A DNA stretch of 33,516 nucleotides from Candidatus Accumulibacter adjunctus (GCA_000585015.1 JFAX01000008.1:44362-77877), one strand, 5' to 3'. Shown: positions 24,709 through 33,146, numbered from the stretch's first letter. A program made the numbers and translations. The notes: generated by a model not told the origin, from the sequence alone.

Positions 24709-26355
24709 CTACGCCAGCGACGAGGCGAAGCGCACGCGCAAGCGACGCAGCGTCCGTTCGGCGGCGAGGATGCCGCGGTACTGCGCCTCCTCGAACAACG
24801 ATAGGCCGCTGACATCGGCGTGCGCGAAGCGCAGGCGCTCGCCATCGGCGGCAAAGAGCGCGCGGGCGTCGCTCGAGATCAGTCCGGGCAGCGGTCGAAC
24901 CATGGCGTGCGCATTGCGGAAGACGTCGATGCGACTGCTGATCCGCCGGATGTCGGGGTGCGGCTGCTCGAGTTCGGCGAGAATCTGCTCCGCCCAGACC
25001 TCGCGCGGCGTCTCGCGCAGTGCGGCGCGGGCGGCTTCCGGGGCAAGTTCGTCGAAACTCCGGTACCAGGTCAACACGGTTGCGCCCTGCCAGAGGCGCA
25101 TCTGCTGGTGCGTCGCGACGACGTAGCCGAGGCTCCTGCCGCGATGGAGGACGTTGTCCCAGGCCAGCGGCGCGCCGCTGCGCTCCTCCGGCAGCTGCGA
25201 CAGCGTCAGGTTGGCGATCAGCCACGGGGCGTAGCTGTAGCGGCGCGCGGCGTCCTTGAGCCGGGCGTGGCCGCTGAACACCCAGGGGACGAGAAACAGC
25301 GGTGCGGCCCAGATCAGCTGTTCGGCCAGCACGCGCAGCGTCCGCTGTTCGCCCGGCAGCCAGAGGTCGACCGCCAGCGGGCCGCTGCCGCTCTCGCCGC
25401 CCGCGACGCGGAACGCCAGCGCGCCGGTCAGCAGGCGCTGGCCGACGCGCGCCTCGATCGAGCGCAGCATGCCGCTGGTCAGCCAGGCGTTGCCTTCGGG
25501 CGCAGTGAGGACCGTGTCGCTGGCCGCATTCTCCGCCTCGCCGCTGCGGCTGGCGAAGTAGTGAATCCCGGCCCAGGCCGAAACGGCAGCGCTGGCGGTG
25601 CCGTAGTCGTCGCGGCAGGCGTGGTTCACGTACCAGTGCAGCTGCGGCGAATCGAATCCCTGTGCGAGCAGCCAGTCGCGCATGCTGACGCGATCGAGTC
25701 GCAACAGATCCGGGTCGCGGCTCGACAACGCCATCGGCAGCGCGAAGGCCGGTCGGCCGGCGGCGTCACGCCGCTGCGCGAAGGCCGCGATGGTGTCGGT
25801 GAAGCGGCGGTACTGACGGCGCTCGCCGGCACCGACGCCGGTCAGCGGCAGCAGGCCCTCCTGCCAGCGGCCGTCGAGGTAGAGACGCTCCTGCGGCGTC
25901 GCGCAGAGATGGCGTTCGTCGTACGCGGGGCGCGCGGCGCGGACGTCTCCCCGCAGGACGCCGAGTTCCGCCAGCAGTTCACGCACCGCGGTCGACTCGC
26001 GGGTCGGCAGCGGCAGGTAGTGCGCGCCCCAGGGGTAGGCGCTGACGGCGTTGCGACCGGCGCGCGAGTTGCCGCCGGCTTCGGACTCGAGATCGACGAG
26101 CAGGAAATCAGCGAAGCCAGCCTGCGCCAGTTTCCAGCCGGCGGCCAGTCCGCCGACGCCGGCGCCGACGATCAGCACCGGCACCTTGCGCGTTTCGCCG
26201 GCTGCCGGCAGCGCCTGTTCGCGCAGGCGATGGCCGATGTCGAGCGAGGTTCCCAACAGCTCGCCGGGCGGCAAACTCGGCGTCGGGCTGCGGCAGGCGG
26301 CGAGCGAAGCCGCACCGGCGGCGACGATCGAGGCCAGGAAGTCGCGCCGGTCCAT
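24709..26355 (-). CDS. Tat-exported flavin-containing amine-oxidase-like lipoprotein
   Basis: A 548-residue FAD protein of the amine oxidase/phytoene-desaturase class. The N-terminus MDRRDFLASIVAAGAASLAAC has a twin-arginine motif and a lipobox (Cys21), predicting export in folded form and lipid anchoring. The dinucleotide-binding site is VLIVGAGVGGLAAGWKLAQAG (about 59-79), followed by an acidic strand end VDLE and GGNS. The C-terminal FAD-contact region includes LRFAHADVSGLSLFEEAQYRG. It lies 4 bases after the aminopropyltransferase gene and must be cotranscribed with it. Similar pairs are known in conserved polyamine-type clusters; the substrate is unknown. Confidence 0.8.
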   Translation of the reverse strand: MDRRDFLASIVAAGAASLAACRSPTPSLPPGELLGTSLDIGHRLREQALPAAGETRKVPVLIVGAGVGGLAAGWKLAQAGFADFLLVDLESEAGGNSRAGRNAVSAYPWGAHYLPLPTRESTAVRELLAELGVLRGDVRAARPAYDERHLCATPQERLYLDGRWQEGLLPLTGVGAGERRQYRRFTDTIAAFAQRRDAAGRPAFALPMALSSRDPDLLRLDRVSMRDWLLAQGFDSPQLHWYVNHACRDDYGTASAAVSAWAGIHYFASRSGEAENAASDTVLTAPEGNAWLTSGMLRSIEARVGQRLLTGALAFRVAGGESGSGPLAVDLWLPGEQRTLRVLAEQLIWAAPLFLVPWVFSGHARLKDAARRYSYAPWLIANLTLSQLPEERSGAPLAWDNVLHRGRSLGYVVATHQQMRLWQGATVLTWYRSFDELAPEAARAALRETPREVWAEQILAELEQPHPDIRRISSRIDVFRNAHAMVRPLPGLISSDARALFAADGERLRFAHADVSGLSLFEEAQYRGILAAERTLRRLRVRFASSLA

Positions 26356-26359
26356 CGTG

Positions 26360-27859
26360 TCAACGGATCACCTGGCGCCACTCCTGTTCGAAGTAGCGCA
26401 CGAGAACCTGGTTGTTGAGGCGGTTGACCTCGGCGTCGACACGTTCCATGTCGCGCGGGAAGACGAACAGTGCCGGTGTCGTCTCGCGTGTCAGAAAGCG
26501 GGTGTCGACGGCGTAGGACTGCGGCGGCCGGTACGGACGGCGACCGGCGATGACGAAGCCCCACTCGCCGAACGAGGGGACCAGCGCATGGTAGGGCGTT
26601 GCCAGCAGGCCGACGCTTTCCAGCGTCGTGACGATGCACCAGAACGAGCGGCGGGCGTAGAGCGGCGAGGTCGACTGGATCACCGCGAGACCATTCGCTG
26701 CCAGATGTCGGTCGAGCAGACGATAGAACGAAGCGCTGTAGAGCTTGCCAAGCGAGAAGTTGGATGGGTCGGGGAAGTCGACGACGACGAAATCGAAGCT
26801 TTCGTCGTTCTCCTCGAGCCACTGCAGCGCATCGGCATTGATCACCCGCACGCGTGGCGAGTTCAGCGCGTCCTGGTTGAGTTTGCGCAGCGGCGGCGCG
26901 CTGGCGAACAGGCGCGTCATCGCCGGGTCGAGGTCGACGACGACGACGCTTTCGATCTGCGCGTACTTGAGGATCTCGCGTACCGCCAGACCGTCGCCAC
27001 CGCCGAGGACGAGCGCACGCCGCGCCGACGGCAGGGTCGCCAGAGCGGGGTGCACCAGCGCCTCATGGTAGCGGTACTCGTCGCGCGAGCTGAACTGCAG
27101 GTTGTTGTTCAGGTGCAGGCGCAGATCGTCCTTCCAGCGCGTCAGGACGATGCGTTGATAAGGCGTGCTTTCGGTATGGACGATCTCGTCGGCATAGAGC
27201 TGGCTTTCGGCGAGCGTGGTCAGTTCGCCGGCGGCGGCGAATGCGGCGAGCAGCGAGAGCAGCGCGACACCGCCCTGCGCCCGCAGCCAGCCGGCGTTCG
27301 GCACCTGTTCGCGAAACAGCCACCACGTCCAGAGCGCCACGCCGACATTGAGGACGCCGAAGAGCAACGCGCTGCGGATCAGTCCGAGATGCGGCACGAG
27401 CAGGATCGGGAAGAGGATCGATACTGCGAGCGCACCGAGGTAATCGAAGGTGAGTACGTGTGAGACGACGTCGCGGAAGGCCAGGTCGCGTTTGAGGATG
27501 CGCATGACCAGCGGGATCTCGAGGCCGACGAGCACGCCGACGGCGAAGACCACGAGGTAGAGCAGGAGCTGGAACGGCGCCGGTGACCAGGTGAAGGAGA
27601 AGAACAGCAGTGCCGCCGAGAAGCCGCCGAGCACGCCGACCAGCAGCTCGACCTGGATGAAGCGCTGGATGAGCTGCTGGCCGATGTAGCGCGACAGCCA
27701 GGAGCCGACGCCCATGGCGAAGAGGTAGCTGCCGATGACCGTCGAGAACTGCGTCACCGAATCGCCGAGCAGGTAGCTGGCGAGCGTCGCGGCGATCAGT
27801 TCATACGCCAGCCCGCAAGAGGCGATGACGAAGACCGAAAGGAGCAGCGCCCGTTTCAT
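26360..27859 (-). CDS. membrane-fused spermidine synthase-like aminopropyltransferase
   Basis: A 499-residue protein. Residues 1-212 hold about seven hydrophobic helices; residues 220-499 are a spermidine-synthase-type methyltransferase-fold domain. The SAM-type site is ALVLGGGDGLAVREIL (about 282-297), the acidic strand end VVVVDLDPAM, and the catalytic-loop region VVVDFPDPSNFSLGKLYS. The upstream Tyr/His strand is DEYRYHEALVHP. Standard SpeE transfers aminopropyl from decarboxylated SAM to putrescine; the membrane fusion implies a membrane-near acceptor. No speD is nearby. ATG at 27857-27859 was preferred to a TTG 13 codons upstream. Confidence 0.85.
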   Translation of the reverse strand: MKRALLLSVFVIASCGLAYELIAATLASYLLGDSVTQFSTVIGSYLFAMGVGSWLSRYIGQQLIQRFIQVELLVGVLGGFSAALLFFSFTWSPAPFQLLLYLVVFAVGVLVGLEIPLVMRILKRDLAFRDVVSHVLTFDYLGALAVSILFPILLVPHLGLIRSALLFGVLNVGVALWTWWLFREQVPNAGWLRAQGGVALLSLLAAFAAAGELTTLAESQLYADEIVHTESTPYQRIVLTRWKDDLRLHLNNNLQFSSRDEYRYHEALVHPALATLPSARRALVLGGGDGLAVREILKYAQIESVVVVDLDPAMTRLFASAPPLRKLNQDALNSPRVRVINADALQWLEENDESFDFVVVDFPDPSNFSLGKLYSASFYRLLDRHLAANGLAVIQSTSPLYARRSFWCIVTTLESVGLLATPYHALVPSFGEWGFVIAGRRPYRPPQSYAVDTRFLTRETTPALFVFPRDMERVDAEVNRLNNQVLVRYFEQEWRQVIR

Positions 27860-28008
27860 CTTCCGCCGGTGAGCGCAGTGCGCCGGCAGTTGCGACAACG
27901 GTACGCCCTCGCGCCCCTCGCCAGTGCGCGTGCCACCGCCGGCAGACAGCGGCTGGTGGTACGGACGCGCTGGCGGTGTCGTTCGTGGTCGATCGGTGAA
28001 TAGGGCAT
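27856..28008 (-). CDS. doubtful small Arg-rich ORF before the aminopropyltransferase gene
   Basis: A 50-residue frame from ATG 28006-28008 whose TGA overlaps the next gene's ATG (ATGA). It is very Arg-rich and ends in YRCRNCRRTALTGGR, a single C-x2-C pair. No ribosome site is visible, and Arg-rich frames are common shadows in GC-rich DNA. The stop-start overlap is the only argument in favour. Confidence 0.18.
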   Translation of the reverse strand: MPYSPIDHERHRQRVRTTSRCLPAVARALARGARAYRCRNCRRTALTGGR

Positions 28009-28156
28009 GCCCGGCATTCTATTCGCAGCTGTCATCGGCAGGCGGAAGGCGATGCCGTCGGCCGGCGGGGGGCGTCCGGCAGGCAAGCGACCTATTCCGC
28101 GTGCGCTGCTTCCTGGCGTGCCAGACAGGGGCCCGGCCGCAACGCCTGCCGGATGC

Positions 28157-28750
28157 TCAATACTCCGCTTTCGGCAACCTCTGGGCCAGCTCGTCCCAGC
28201 GGACGGACACCCCCGGCAACACCCCGACTGCCGTTTCCCCGCTCAGCTCGAGGACTTCCGGTTTGCCATACTCGCCATCACGCAGGCGATAGACGGTGAT
28301 CATCCGGTCGATCGGATGGACCAGCCAGTATTCCCGGACCCCGGAGCGTTCGTACACCCGCCGCTTCCACACATGATCGTGGCTGGCGGTCGACGACGAC
28401 GACACTTCCACCACCAGGTCCGGCGCTCCGCGTACGCCGCGGCGGTCGAGGCGAGACGGGTCGCAGACCACCAGGACGTCCGGCTGCACGACCGTATCGA
28501 TCTGGTCGTCGGTCTCGTCGGCCTTCGGCAGGCGGACGTCGACCGGTGCGACGAAGGCGCGGCAGGGTTTCCCTTCCAGGGCCTGCCGGATCTGGAAATA
28601 GATTTCACCGACGACGTCCTGATGTTCCAGCGTCGGCGCCGGAGCCATCAGGTAGGCCGTGCCGTCGATCAGTTCGCAACGACGGTCTTCCGGCCACGCG
28701 AGGTAGTCGGCGTAGGTGTGGTAGCGATCATCGCGAAGTGGCAGGCCCAT
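28157..28750 (-). CDS. Uma2 family (DUF820) putative endonuclease
   Basis: A 197-residue protein of the Uma2/DUF820 group, PD-(D/E)xK-fold nuclease-like proteins common in cyanobacteria and environmental proteobacteria. Typical parts: an N-terminal YHTYADYLAWPEDRRCELIDGTAYLMAPAP, then VQPDVLVVCDP, the core DLVVEVSSSSTASHD with a Lys soon after (VWKRRVYERSGVREYWLV), and a closing LPGVSVRWDEL. Glu-x-(S) and Lys are the likely metal-site residues. Biological role is unknown; these genes often sit in accessory DNA. ATG at 28748-28750 chosen; the upstream extension has no similarity. Confidence 0.85.
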   Translation of the reverse strand: MGLPLRDDRYHTYADYLAWPEDRRCELIDGTAYLMAPAPTLEHQDVVGEIYFQIRQALEGKPCRAFVAPVDVRLPKADETDDQIDTVVQPDVLVVCDPSRLDRRGVRGAPDLVVEVSSSSTASHDHVWKRRVYERSGVREYWLVHPIDRMITVYRLRDGEYGKPEVLELSGETAVGVLPGVSVRWDELAQRLPKAEY

Positions 28751-28784
28751 GCGACCTCTCGTCAATGGCGACGCTGAGCGGCCA

Positions 28785-28790
28785 AGTATA
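28785..28790 (-). promoter_or_regulatory. possible -10 box of the Uma2 gene
   Basis: TATACT reads on the minus strand at 28790-28785, about 35 bases before the start codon. No good -35 lies 17 bp upstream. Confidence 0.25.
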
Positions 28791-28839
28791 GCGCGCCGGA
28801 GAGCCAGGCTGCGAGGTCGATCGGCGCGTCGCCTGGACA

Positions 28840-28875
28840 AGCACGGGCTGGTGTCGCCGACAGACACGCCGTGCT
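28840..28875. repeat. imperfect inverted repeat
   Basis: AGCACGG (28840-28846) pairs with CCGTGCT (28869-28875), and inside it GTGTC (28851-28855) pairs with GACAC (28863-28867), with a 4/1-base internal bulge and a 7-base loop. It lies between the Uma2 promoter region and the ATPase fragment. It may mark the edge of an old insertion or be a terminator-like structure; no T-run follows. Confidence 0.4.
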
Positions 28876-28949
28876 GGATCCGATTCAATGCTTCCTCACC
28901 AGAACACCAACAAAGCCATACAAGTCGCTGGGCTCTCTAGGTGATTTGT

Positions 28950-29105
28950 ATGAATGATCTGCAGGGCATGGTCGACGCGGACCGCCGGCCCGGCCGCTTC
29001 ATCGTTACCGGTTCGCAGCAGTTCGGCCTGCTCGCCGGCGTCACGCAATCACTCGCCGGCCGGGTCGGCATGACGCGGCTGCTGCCGCTTGCGGCAGCGG
29101 AAATC
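28950..29105 (+). pseudogene. fragment of an AAA/DUF4143 ATPase
   Basis: About 52 codons read LQGMVDADRRPGRFIVTGSQQFGLL, then SLAGRVGMTRLLPLAAAEI. This is the internal block around the Walker-B/sensor region of COG1373-type ATPases (family pattern: VDEDPRPGRFILTGS...SLAGR...L.PLS). The N-terminal P-loop part and all of the C-terminal DUF4143 domain are missing. After 29105 the frame continues into unrelated sequence to 29222. The start codon is incidental. Confidence 0.7.
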
Positions 29106-29168
29106 CCGTCCATCGGCAGTGGGCAACTGAAGTCATCGTCCGGCATTCCCCGACCGACGCGGGGCGGC

Positions 29169-30077
29169 TCAGGTGTGTTTCCCCCGCCACGCTGCCAGCG
29201 CGTCAAGGGACTGCTCGAGTGAAGCGAGGAGTTTCACGCCCGCAACCTCGGGCAGTCGCCTGACGCCGCCACCGCCGGCCCACAGTTCCACGTCGGCGGA
29301 CAGGAGCGTGCGCAACTGCTGCAGCAGTCCGGGGATCTGGCGTTGCGGGAAGGCGACCGAGAACGACAGGGTGACGATGTCGGCGCGGTGAGCGCCGGCG
29401 GCGCTGGCGATCTCAAGCAGCGGCATCTGCGTGCCAAGCGGAATGCACTCGGCGCCTTCGAGCGCGAACAGGGCTTCGGCCATCAGCAGGCCGAGGCCGT
29501 GCAACTCGTCCGGGACGCTGGTGAGAATGATCCGCGGGCTTCGCTTGCCGCCGGGCAGGCTGGCGATCGCCTGGCGCAGCAGGCGCATGGTCAGTTCGGT
29601 GAACAGGTGCTCCTCGAAGACCTCGATGCGGCCCTCCTCCCAGGCTGTGCCGACGAGACGGGTGAGTGGAGCAACGGTGTCCTGCACAAAGCGCACGAGT
29701 CCCTGGCGCGCCAATCTCTGCTGCATCGCCTGTTGATAGCTGCCGCCGTCATGCCGCTTGATCAGCGAAATCAGGTCATCGAGTTCCTCTCCGGCGCTGG
29801 CGCCGGCGACCGCCTGCGGCGGTTGCGGACGCCGCGGCGCCAGCGCGTTCAGTTCTTCGGTGGGGGTGGCCAGCAGTTTGCCGGGCCGGTGCCCGGCATC
29901 CATCAGGCGTTTCACCAAGCGCAGACGTTCCACCTGCTCGGCCGGATAGATGCGCTCGCCATGGTCGTCGCGAGCCGGGGCGGGGAAGCCGTAGCGACGC
30001 TCCCAGACACGCAGGACATCTTTCGACAGGCCCGTGTCGCGTTCGACAGCAGCAATGTTGAAGCCGGTATTGACCAT
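29169..30077 (-). CDS. LitR/CarH-like MerR regulator with cobalamin-binding domain
   Basis: A 302-residue regulator. The MerR helix-turn-helix occupies residues 1-70 (FNIAAVERDTGLSKDVLRVWERRYGFP, then RIYPAEQVERLRLVKRLMDAGHRPGKL). A helical bundle follows with the W-x9-EH motif (TAWEEGRIEVFEEH), then the B12 Rossmann domain with E-x-H-x-x-G (PDELHGLGLLMAEAL). The His there is the expected lower cobalt ligand. The residue after the Trp is Glu; in Thermus CarH it is His132, which caps cobalt after light. ATG at 30075-30077. It is divergent from folE2 with tandem 11-bp repeats between, so it probably represses folE2 and itself, depending on adenosylcobalamin and perhaps light. Confidence 0.88.
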   Translation of the reverse strand: MVNTGFNIAAVERDTGLSKDVLRVWERRYGFPAPARDDHGERIYPAEQVERLRLVKRLMDAGHRPGKLLATPTEELNALAPRRPQPPQAVAGASAGEELDDLISLIKRHDGGSYQQAMQQRLARQGLVRFVQDTVAPLTRLVGTAWEEGRIEVFEEHLFTELTMRLLRQAIASLPGGKRSPRIILTSVPDELHGLGLLMAEALFALEGAECIPLGTQMPLLEIASAAGAHRADIVTLSFSVAFPQRQIPGLLQQLRTLLSADVELWAGGGGVRRLPEVAGVKLLASLEQSLDALAAWRGKHT

Positions 30078-30084
30078 AACTGTC

Positions 30085-30169
30085 CTGTACAAAAGTTTGA
30101 CAAACGCTTGACATCTCGAATCGTGCCCAGTACATTACTGACAAACGAAGCAAATGTCCAGGACAAATT
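30085..30169. promoter_or_regulatory. folE2 promoter with tandem 11-bp repeats, predicted CarH-type operator
   Basis: Three head-to-tail 11-mers run from 30085 to 30117: CTGTACAAAAG, TTTGACAAACG and CTTGACATCTC. The third contains the -35 TTGACA (30108-30113) of a plus promoter with a 17-bp spacer and -10 TACATT (30131-30136). A second array follows: ACTGACAAACG (30137-30147), a degenerate 11-mer, and CAGGACAAATT (30159-30169), covering the likely start site. CarH-type tetramers bind tandem repeats of about 11 bp. TGTCCTGTACA (30081) and the palindrome TGTCCAGGACA (30155) also mark both ends. Confidence 0.7.
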
Positions 30170-30244
30170 TGCGATTGGTTGAACAGGGTCATTGACCAGT
30201 GCCGCAAATGGTTCGACCGTTCCCACCCCCAAGGAGCCCATGCC

Positions 30245-31045
30245 ATGAACGCACCCGAACACTTCTTCCTCGCCGACGTCCAGTCGGCCGCCGACAGCCG
30301 CTGCCTGGCCATCCAGAACGTCGGCGTCAAGGGCTTGCGCTATCCGCTGCAACTCGAGACGGCGAGCGGCGAAGTGACGAACACCGTCGCCAACCTGACC
30401 ATGACCGTCGGCCTGCCGCCCGAAGTCAAGGGCACCCACATGTCGCGCTTCGTCGAACTCCTCGAAGTCCGGCGCGGCGCGCTGACGCAGGATGGCCTGT
30501 TCGCCTTGCTCGCGGAGATGCTGCTGCGCCTCGACGCGACAAGCGGGCGCATCGAGATGAGTTTCCCTTACTTCATCCGCAAGACGGCGCCGGTGTCGGG
30601 TGTCGCAAGCCTGCTCGATTACGACGCCACGCTGATCATCGACCGGCCGCAAGGACAACATGCCGCGCTGACGCTGCGCGTGACCGCGGCGGTGACCAGC
30701 CTCTGCCCCTGCTCGAAGAAGATTTCGGACTACGGCGCGCACAACCAGCGCTCGCACCTCACGCTGGAAGCGAAACTGCGCTCGCCGATGACCATCGAGG
30801 AACTCGTCCGCGTAGCCGAGGAAGAGGCCTCGTGTGAAGTCTTCGGCTTGCTCAAGCGCCCCGACGAGAAGTGGGTCACTGAACGCGCCTACGACAACCC
30901 GAAGTTCGTCGAGGACCTGGTGCGCGACATCGCGCTGCGCCTGATGAGCGAGCCGCGCATCGCCGAATGGAAGGTCACCTCGGAGAACTTCGAGTCGATC
31001 CACAACCACTCGGCCTACGCCGAACTGTTCGGTTCGAACGGATAG
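30245..31045 (+). CDS. folE2: GTP cyclohydrolase FolE2 (type IB)
   Basis: A 266-residue GTP cyclohydrolase of the IB class, which makes dihydroneopterin triphosphate, the first pterin precursor of folate. The IB signature is clear: [14 protein letters not shown] near the start, [10 protein letters not shown] at about 63-72, the Cys-containing block [20 protein letters not shown] at about 155-174, [20 protein letters not shown] and the C-terminal [10 protein letters not shown]. Start at ATG 30245, 9 bases after AAGGAG. It is the first gene of a four-gene run and lies about 100 bases after the predicted transcription start under the 11-mer operator. IB enzymes are less zinc-dependent than FolE. 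Confidence 0.93.
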   Translation: MNAPEHFFLADVQSAADSRCLAIQNVGVKGLRYPLQLETASGEVTNTVANLTMTVGLPPEVKGTHMSRFVELLEVRRGALTQDGLFALLAEMLLRLDATSGRIEMSFPYFIRKTAPVSGVASLLDYDATLIIDRPQGQHAALTLRVTAAVTSLCPCSKKISDYGAHNQRSHLTLEAKLRSPMTIEELVRVAEEEASCEVFGLLKRPDEKWVTERAYDNPKFVEDLVRDIALRLMSEPRIAEWKVTSENFESIHNHSAYAELFGSNG

Positions 31046-31054
31046 GAGGAAAGC

Positions 31055-32365
31055 ATGCAAGACAGGCAACGCATCGCCGTCGTCGGTGCCGGAATCTCCG
31101 GCCTCGCCACCGCCTGGCTGCTCGGGCGCCGGCACGACGTCACGCTGTTCGAGGCGGGCAGCTATCTCGGCGGCCACACCAACACCGTCGACGTCACGCT
31201 CGAAGGCAGGACGCACCCGGTCGACACCGGCTTCCTCGTCTTCAACGAGAAGACCTATCCGAACCTGATCGCGCTGTTCGCGCTGCTCGGCGTCGACAGC
31301 GTCGAGACCGAGATGTCCTTCGCGGTCAGCCTCGAGAGCCCCGACATCGAGTGGTCGGGCAGCAGCCTCGCCACCATCTTCGGACAGAAGCGCAACCTGA
31401 TGCGCCCACAGTTCTGGACCATGCTGTCCGACATCCTGCGTTTCAACCACGAAAGCGTCGCCTGGCTGCTTGCCTACCCCGACAAGCAGCGCAGCCTGCG
31501 CGATTTCCTCAGCGCCGGTCGTTACTCCGCGGCGTTCTCCGAATGGTACCTGTTGCCGATGGCCGCCGCGATCTGGTCATGCCCGACCGGGCAGATGCTC
31601 GATACGCCGCTTGCCACCTTCGTCCGCTTCTGCCGCAACCACGGCCTGCTGCAGGTCTTCGACCGCCCGCTGTGGCGCACCGTCAAGGGTGGCGGCCGCG
31701 AGTACGTGCGCCGGATCGCCGCGCAACTCGACGACATCCGCCTCGCCTGCCCGGTGGCCTCGGTGACCCGTGAGGGTACCGGACTGCACCTGAGCCATGC
31801 CGGCGGCGGCGAGCACTTCGACCAGGTGGTACTGGCCTGCCACAGCGACCAGGCGCTCGCCATTCTCGGCCTCAATGCCAGCGAGGCGCAGCGCGAAGTG
31901 CTGGCGGCGATCCGCTATCAGCCCAACCGCGCCGTCCTGCACACCGATCGCGCCCTGCTGCCGCGCGACGAGAAACTGTGGTCGGCATGGAACTACACGG
32001 CCGGCAGCGGCACGCCGGGCGAGCAACCGGTGGCGGTTTCCTACCTGATCAACCGCCTGCAGCCGCTGCCTTTCGCGACGCCCGTCGTCGTCACTCTCAA
32101 CCCGGCGCGCGAGCCCGATCCAGCCCGGGTCATCGCCGAGTTCGACTATGCCCACCCGATCTTCGACGGCGCGGCCATCGCCGCGCAGCAGCGACTCGAC
32201 GCAGTGCAGGGCGAGGGCGGCATCTGGCTGGCCGGCGCCTGGGGCAGCTACGGCTTCCACGAAGACGGCCTCAAGTCGGCGCTGCGCGTCGCCAACGCCA
32301 TGGGCATTCGCGCCCCGTGGCAGGGCGAGGCGACGGCGGCCGTCCGCGAACTGGCGAGCGCCTGA
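31055..32365 (+). CDS. COG2907 FAD-dependent oxidoreductase
   Basis: A 436-residue predicted flavoprotein of the amine-oxidase-like COG2907 group. The FAD site is RIAVVGAGISGLATAWLLG (about 6-24), then LFEAGSYLGGHTNTVDV, and the C-terminal WLAGAWGSYGFHEDGLKSALRVANAMG. HPVDTGFLVFNEKTYPNL is characteristic of this group. There is no signal peptide. It starts 9 bases after folE2 behind AGGAGG. In many proteobacteria it is found with DUF1365 and a cyclopropane-synthase homologue, as here, which suggests action on membrane fatty acyl chains (inference from context). Confidence 0.87.
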   Translation: MQDRQRIAVVGAGISGLATAWLLGRRHDVTLFEAGSYLGGHTNTVDVTLEGRTHPVDTGFLVFNEKTYPNLIALFALLGVDSVETEMSFAVSLESPDIEWSGSSLATIFGQKRNLMRPQFWTMLSDILRFNHESVAWLLAYPDKQRSLRDFLSAGRYSAAFSEWYLLPMAAAIWSCPTGQMLDTPLATFVRFCRNHGLLQVFDRPLWRTVKGGGREYVRRIAAQLDDIRLACPVASVTREGTGLHLSHAGGGEHFDQVVLACHSDQALAILGLNASEAQREVLAAIRYQPNRAVLHTDRALLPRDEKLWSAWNYTAGSGTPGEQPVAVSYLINRLQPLPFATPVVVTLNPAREPDPARVIAEFDYAHPIFDGAAIAAQQRLDAVQGEGGIWLAGAWGSYGFHEDGLKSALRVANAMGIRAPWQGEATAAVRELASA

Positions 32366-32372
32366 GATCGCC

Positions 32373-33146
32373 ATGCCTGCCCCTCCCCGCCTGCTCATCG
32401 GCCGAGTCATGCACCGCCGCCTGCGGCCGGTGGTCAACGACTTCAGCTATCCGGTCTTCTTCGTCCAGCTGCCGCTGGCCGATCTGGCGGCGGCAAGCGG
32501 CCCACTGTTCTCGGTCGATCGCAACAACCTGCTCAGTTTCCACCAGAAGGACCACGGGCCGCGCGACGGCTCGCCGCTGTTGCCGTGGATCCACTCGCTG
32601 CTGCGCCGCCACGGCTTGCCCGACGACGGCGAGGTGACGCTGCAGTGCTTTCCGCGGGTGCTCGGTTTCGTCTTCAACCCGGTCAGCTTCTGGTTCTGCC
32701 GCAACCGGAACGGCCAGCTGATCGCCGTTCTCGCCGAGGTCCGCAACACCTTCGGCGGTCGCCACAGCTATCTGCTGCACCACCCCGACGGCGCCCCGCT
32801 GCGCGCCGGGCAGACGTTCACGGCGGACAAGACGTTTCACGTTTCACCGTTCTGCGAGGTCGCGGGCGGCTACCGCTTCCGCTTCCTCGTCGAGCGCAGC
32901 TGCCCGCTCATCCGCATCGACCACGACGACGCCGAGGGCGAGTTGCTGCTGACCTCGATCTCGGGCAAGTCGACCGACTGGTCCACCCGTGCCCTGCTCG
33001 GAGCATTCCTGCGCATGCCGCTGCTGACCGCTGGCATCGTCTTGCGCATCCACTGGCAGGCGCTGCGACTCTGGATCAAGGGCGTGCCTTTCGTCGGCGC
33101 GCGCCCATCCCATGCACGGCAACCCCTTGAGGAATCGACCAAGTGA
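32373..33146 (+). CDS. DUF1365 protein
   Basis: A 257-residue DUF1365 protein. Typical opening LLIGRVMHRRLRPVVNDFSYPVFF, then FNPVSFWFCRN and EVRNTFGGRHSYLL, and KTFHVSPFCEVAGGYRFRF. The C-terminal part has a hydrophobic stretch (LLTAGIVLRIHWQALRLWIKG) that may associate with the membrane. Biochemical function is not established. Its position between the COG2907 flavoprotein and the cyclopropane-synthase homologue is conserved in many genomes. ATG 32373 lies 7 bases after the previous stop. The TGA overlaps the next GTG start. Confidence 0.87.
   Translation: MPAPPRLLIGRVMHRRLRPVVNDFSYPVFFVQLPLADLAAASGPLFSVDRNNLLSFHQKDHGPRDGSPLLPWIHSLLRRHGLPDDGEVTLQCFPRVLGFVFNPVSFWFCRNRNGQLIAVLAEVRNTFGGRHSYLLHHPDGAPLRAGQTFTADKTFHVSPFCEVAGGYRFRFLVERSCPLIRIDHDDAEGELLLTSISGKSTDWSTRALLGAFLRMPLLTAGIVLRIHWQALRLWIKGVPFVGARPSHARQPLEESTK

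Noticed and set aside
24820-26418. A 532-residue open frame on plus opposite the amine oxidase gene
   Set aside because: Shadow of a well-supported Tat flavoprotein. Composition is Ala/Arg/Gln-rich without motifs.
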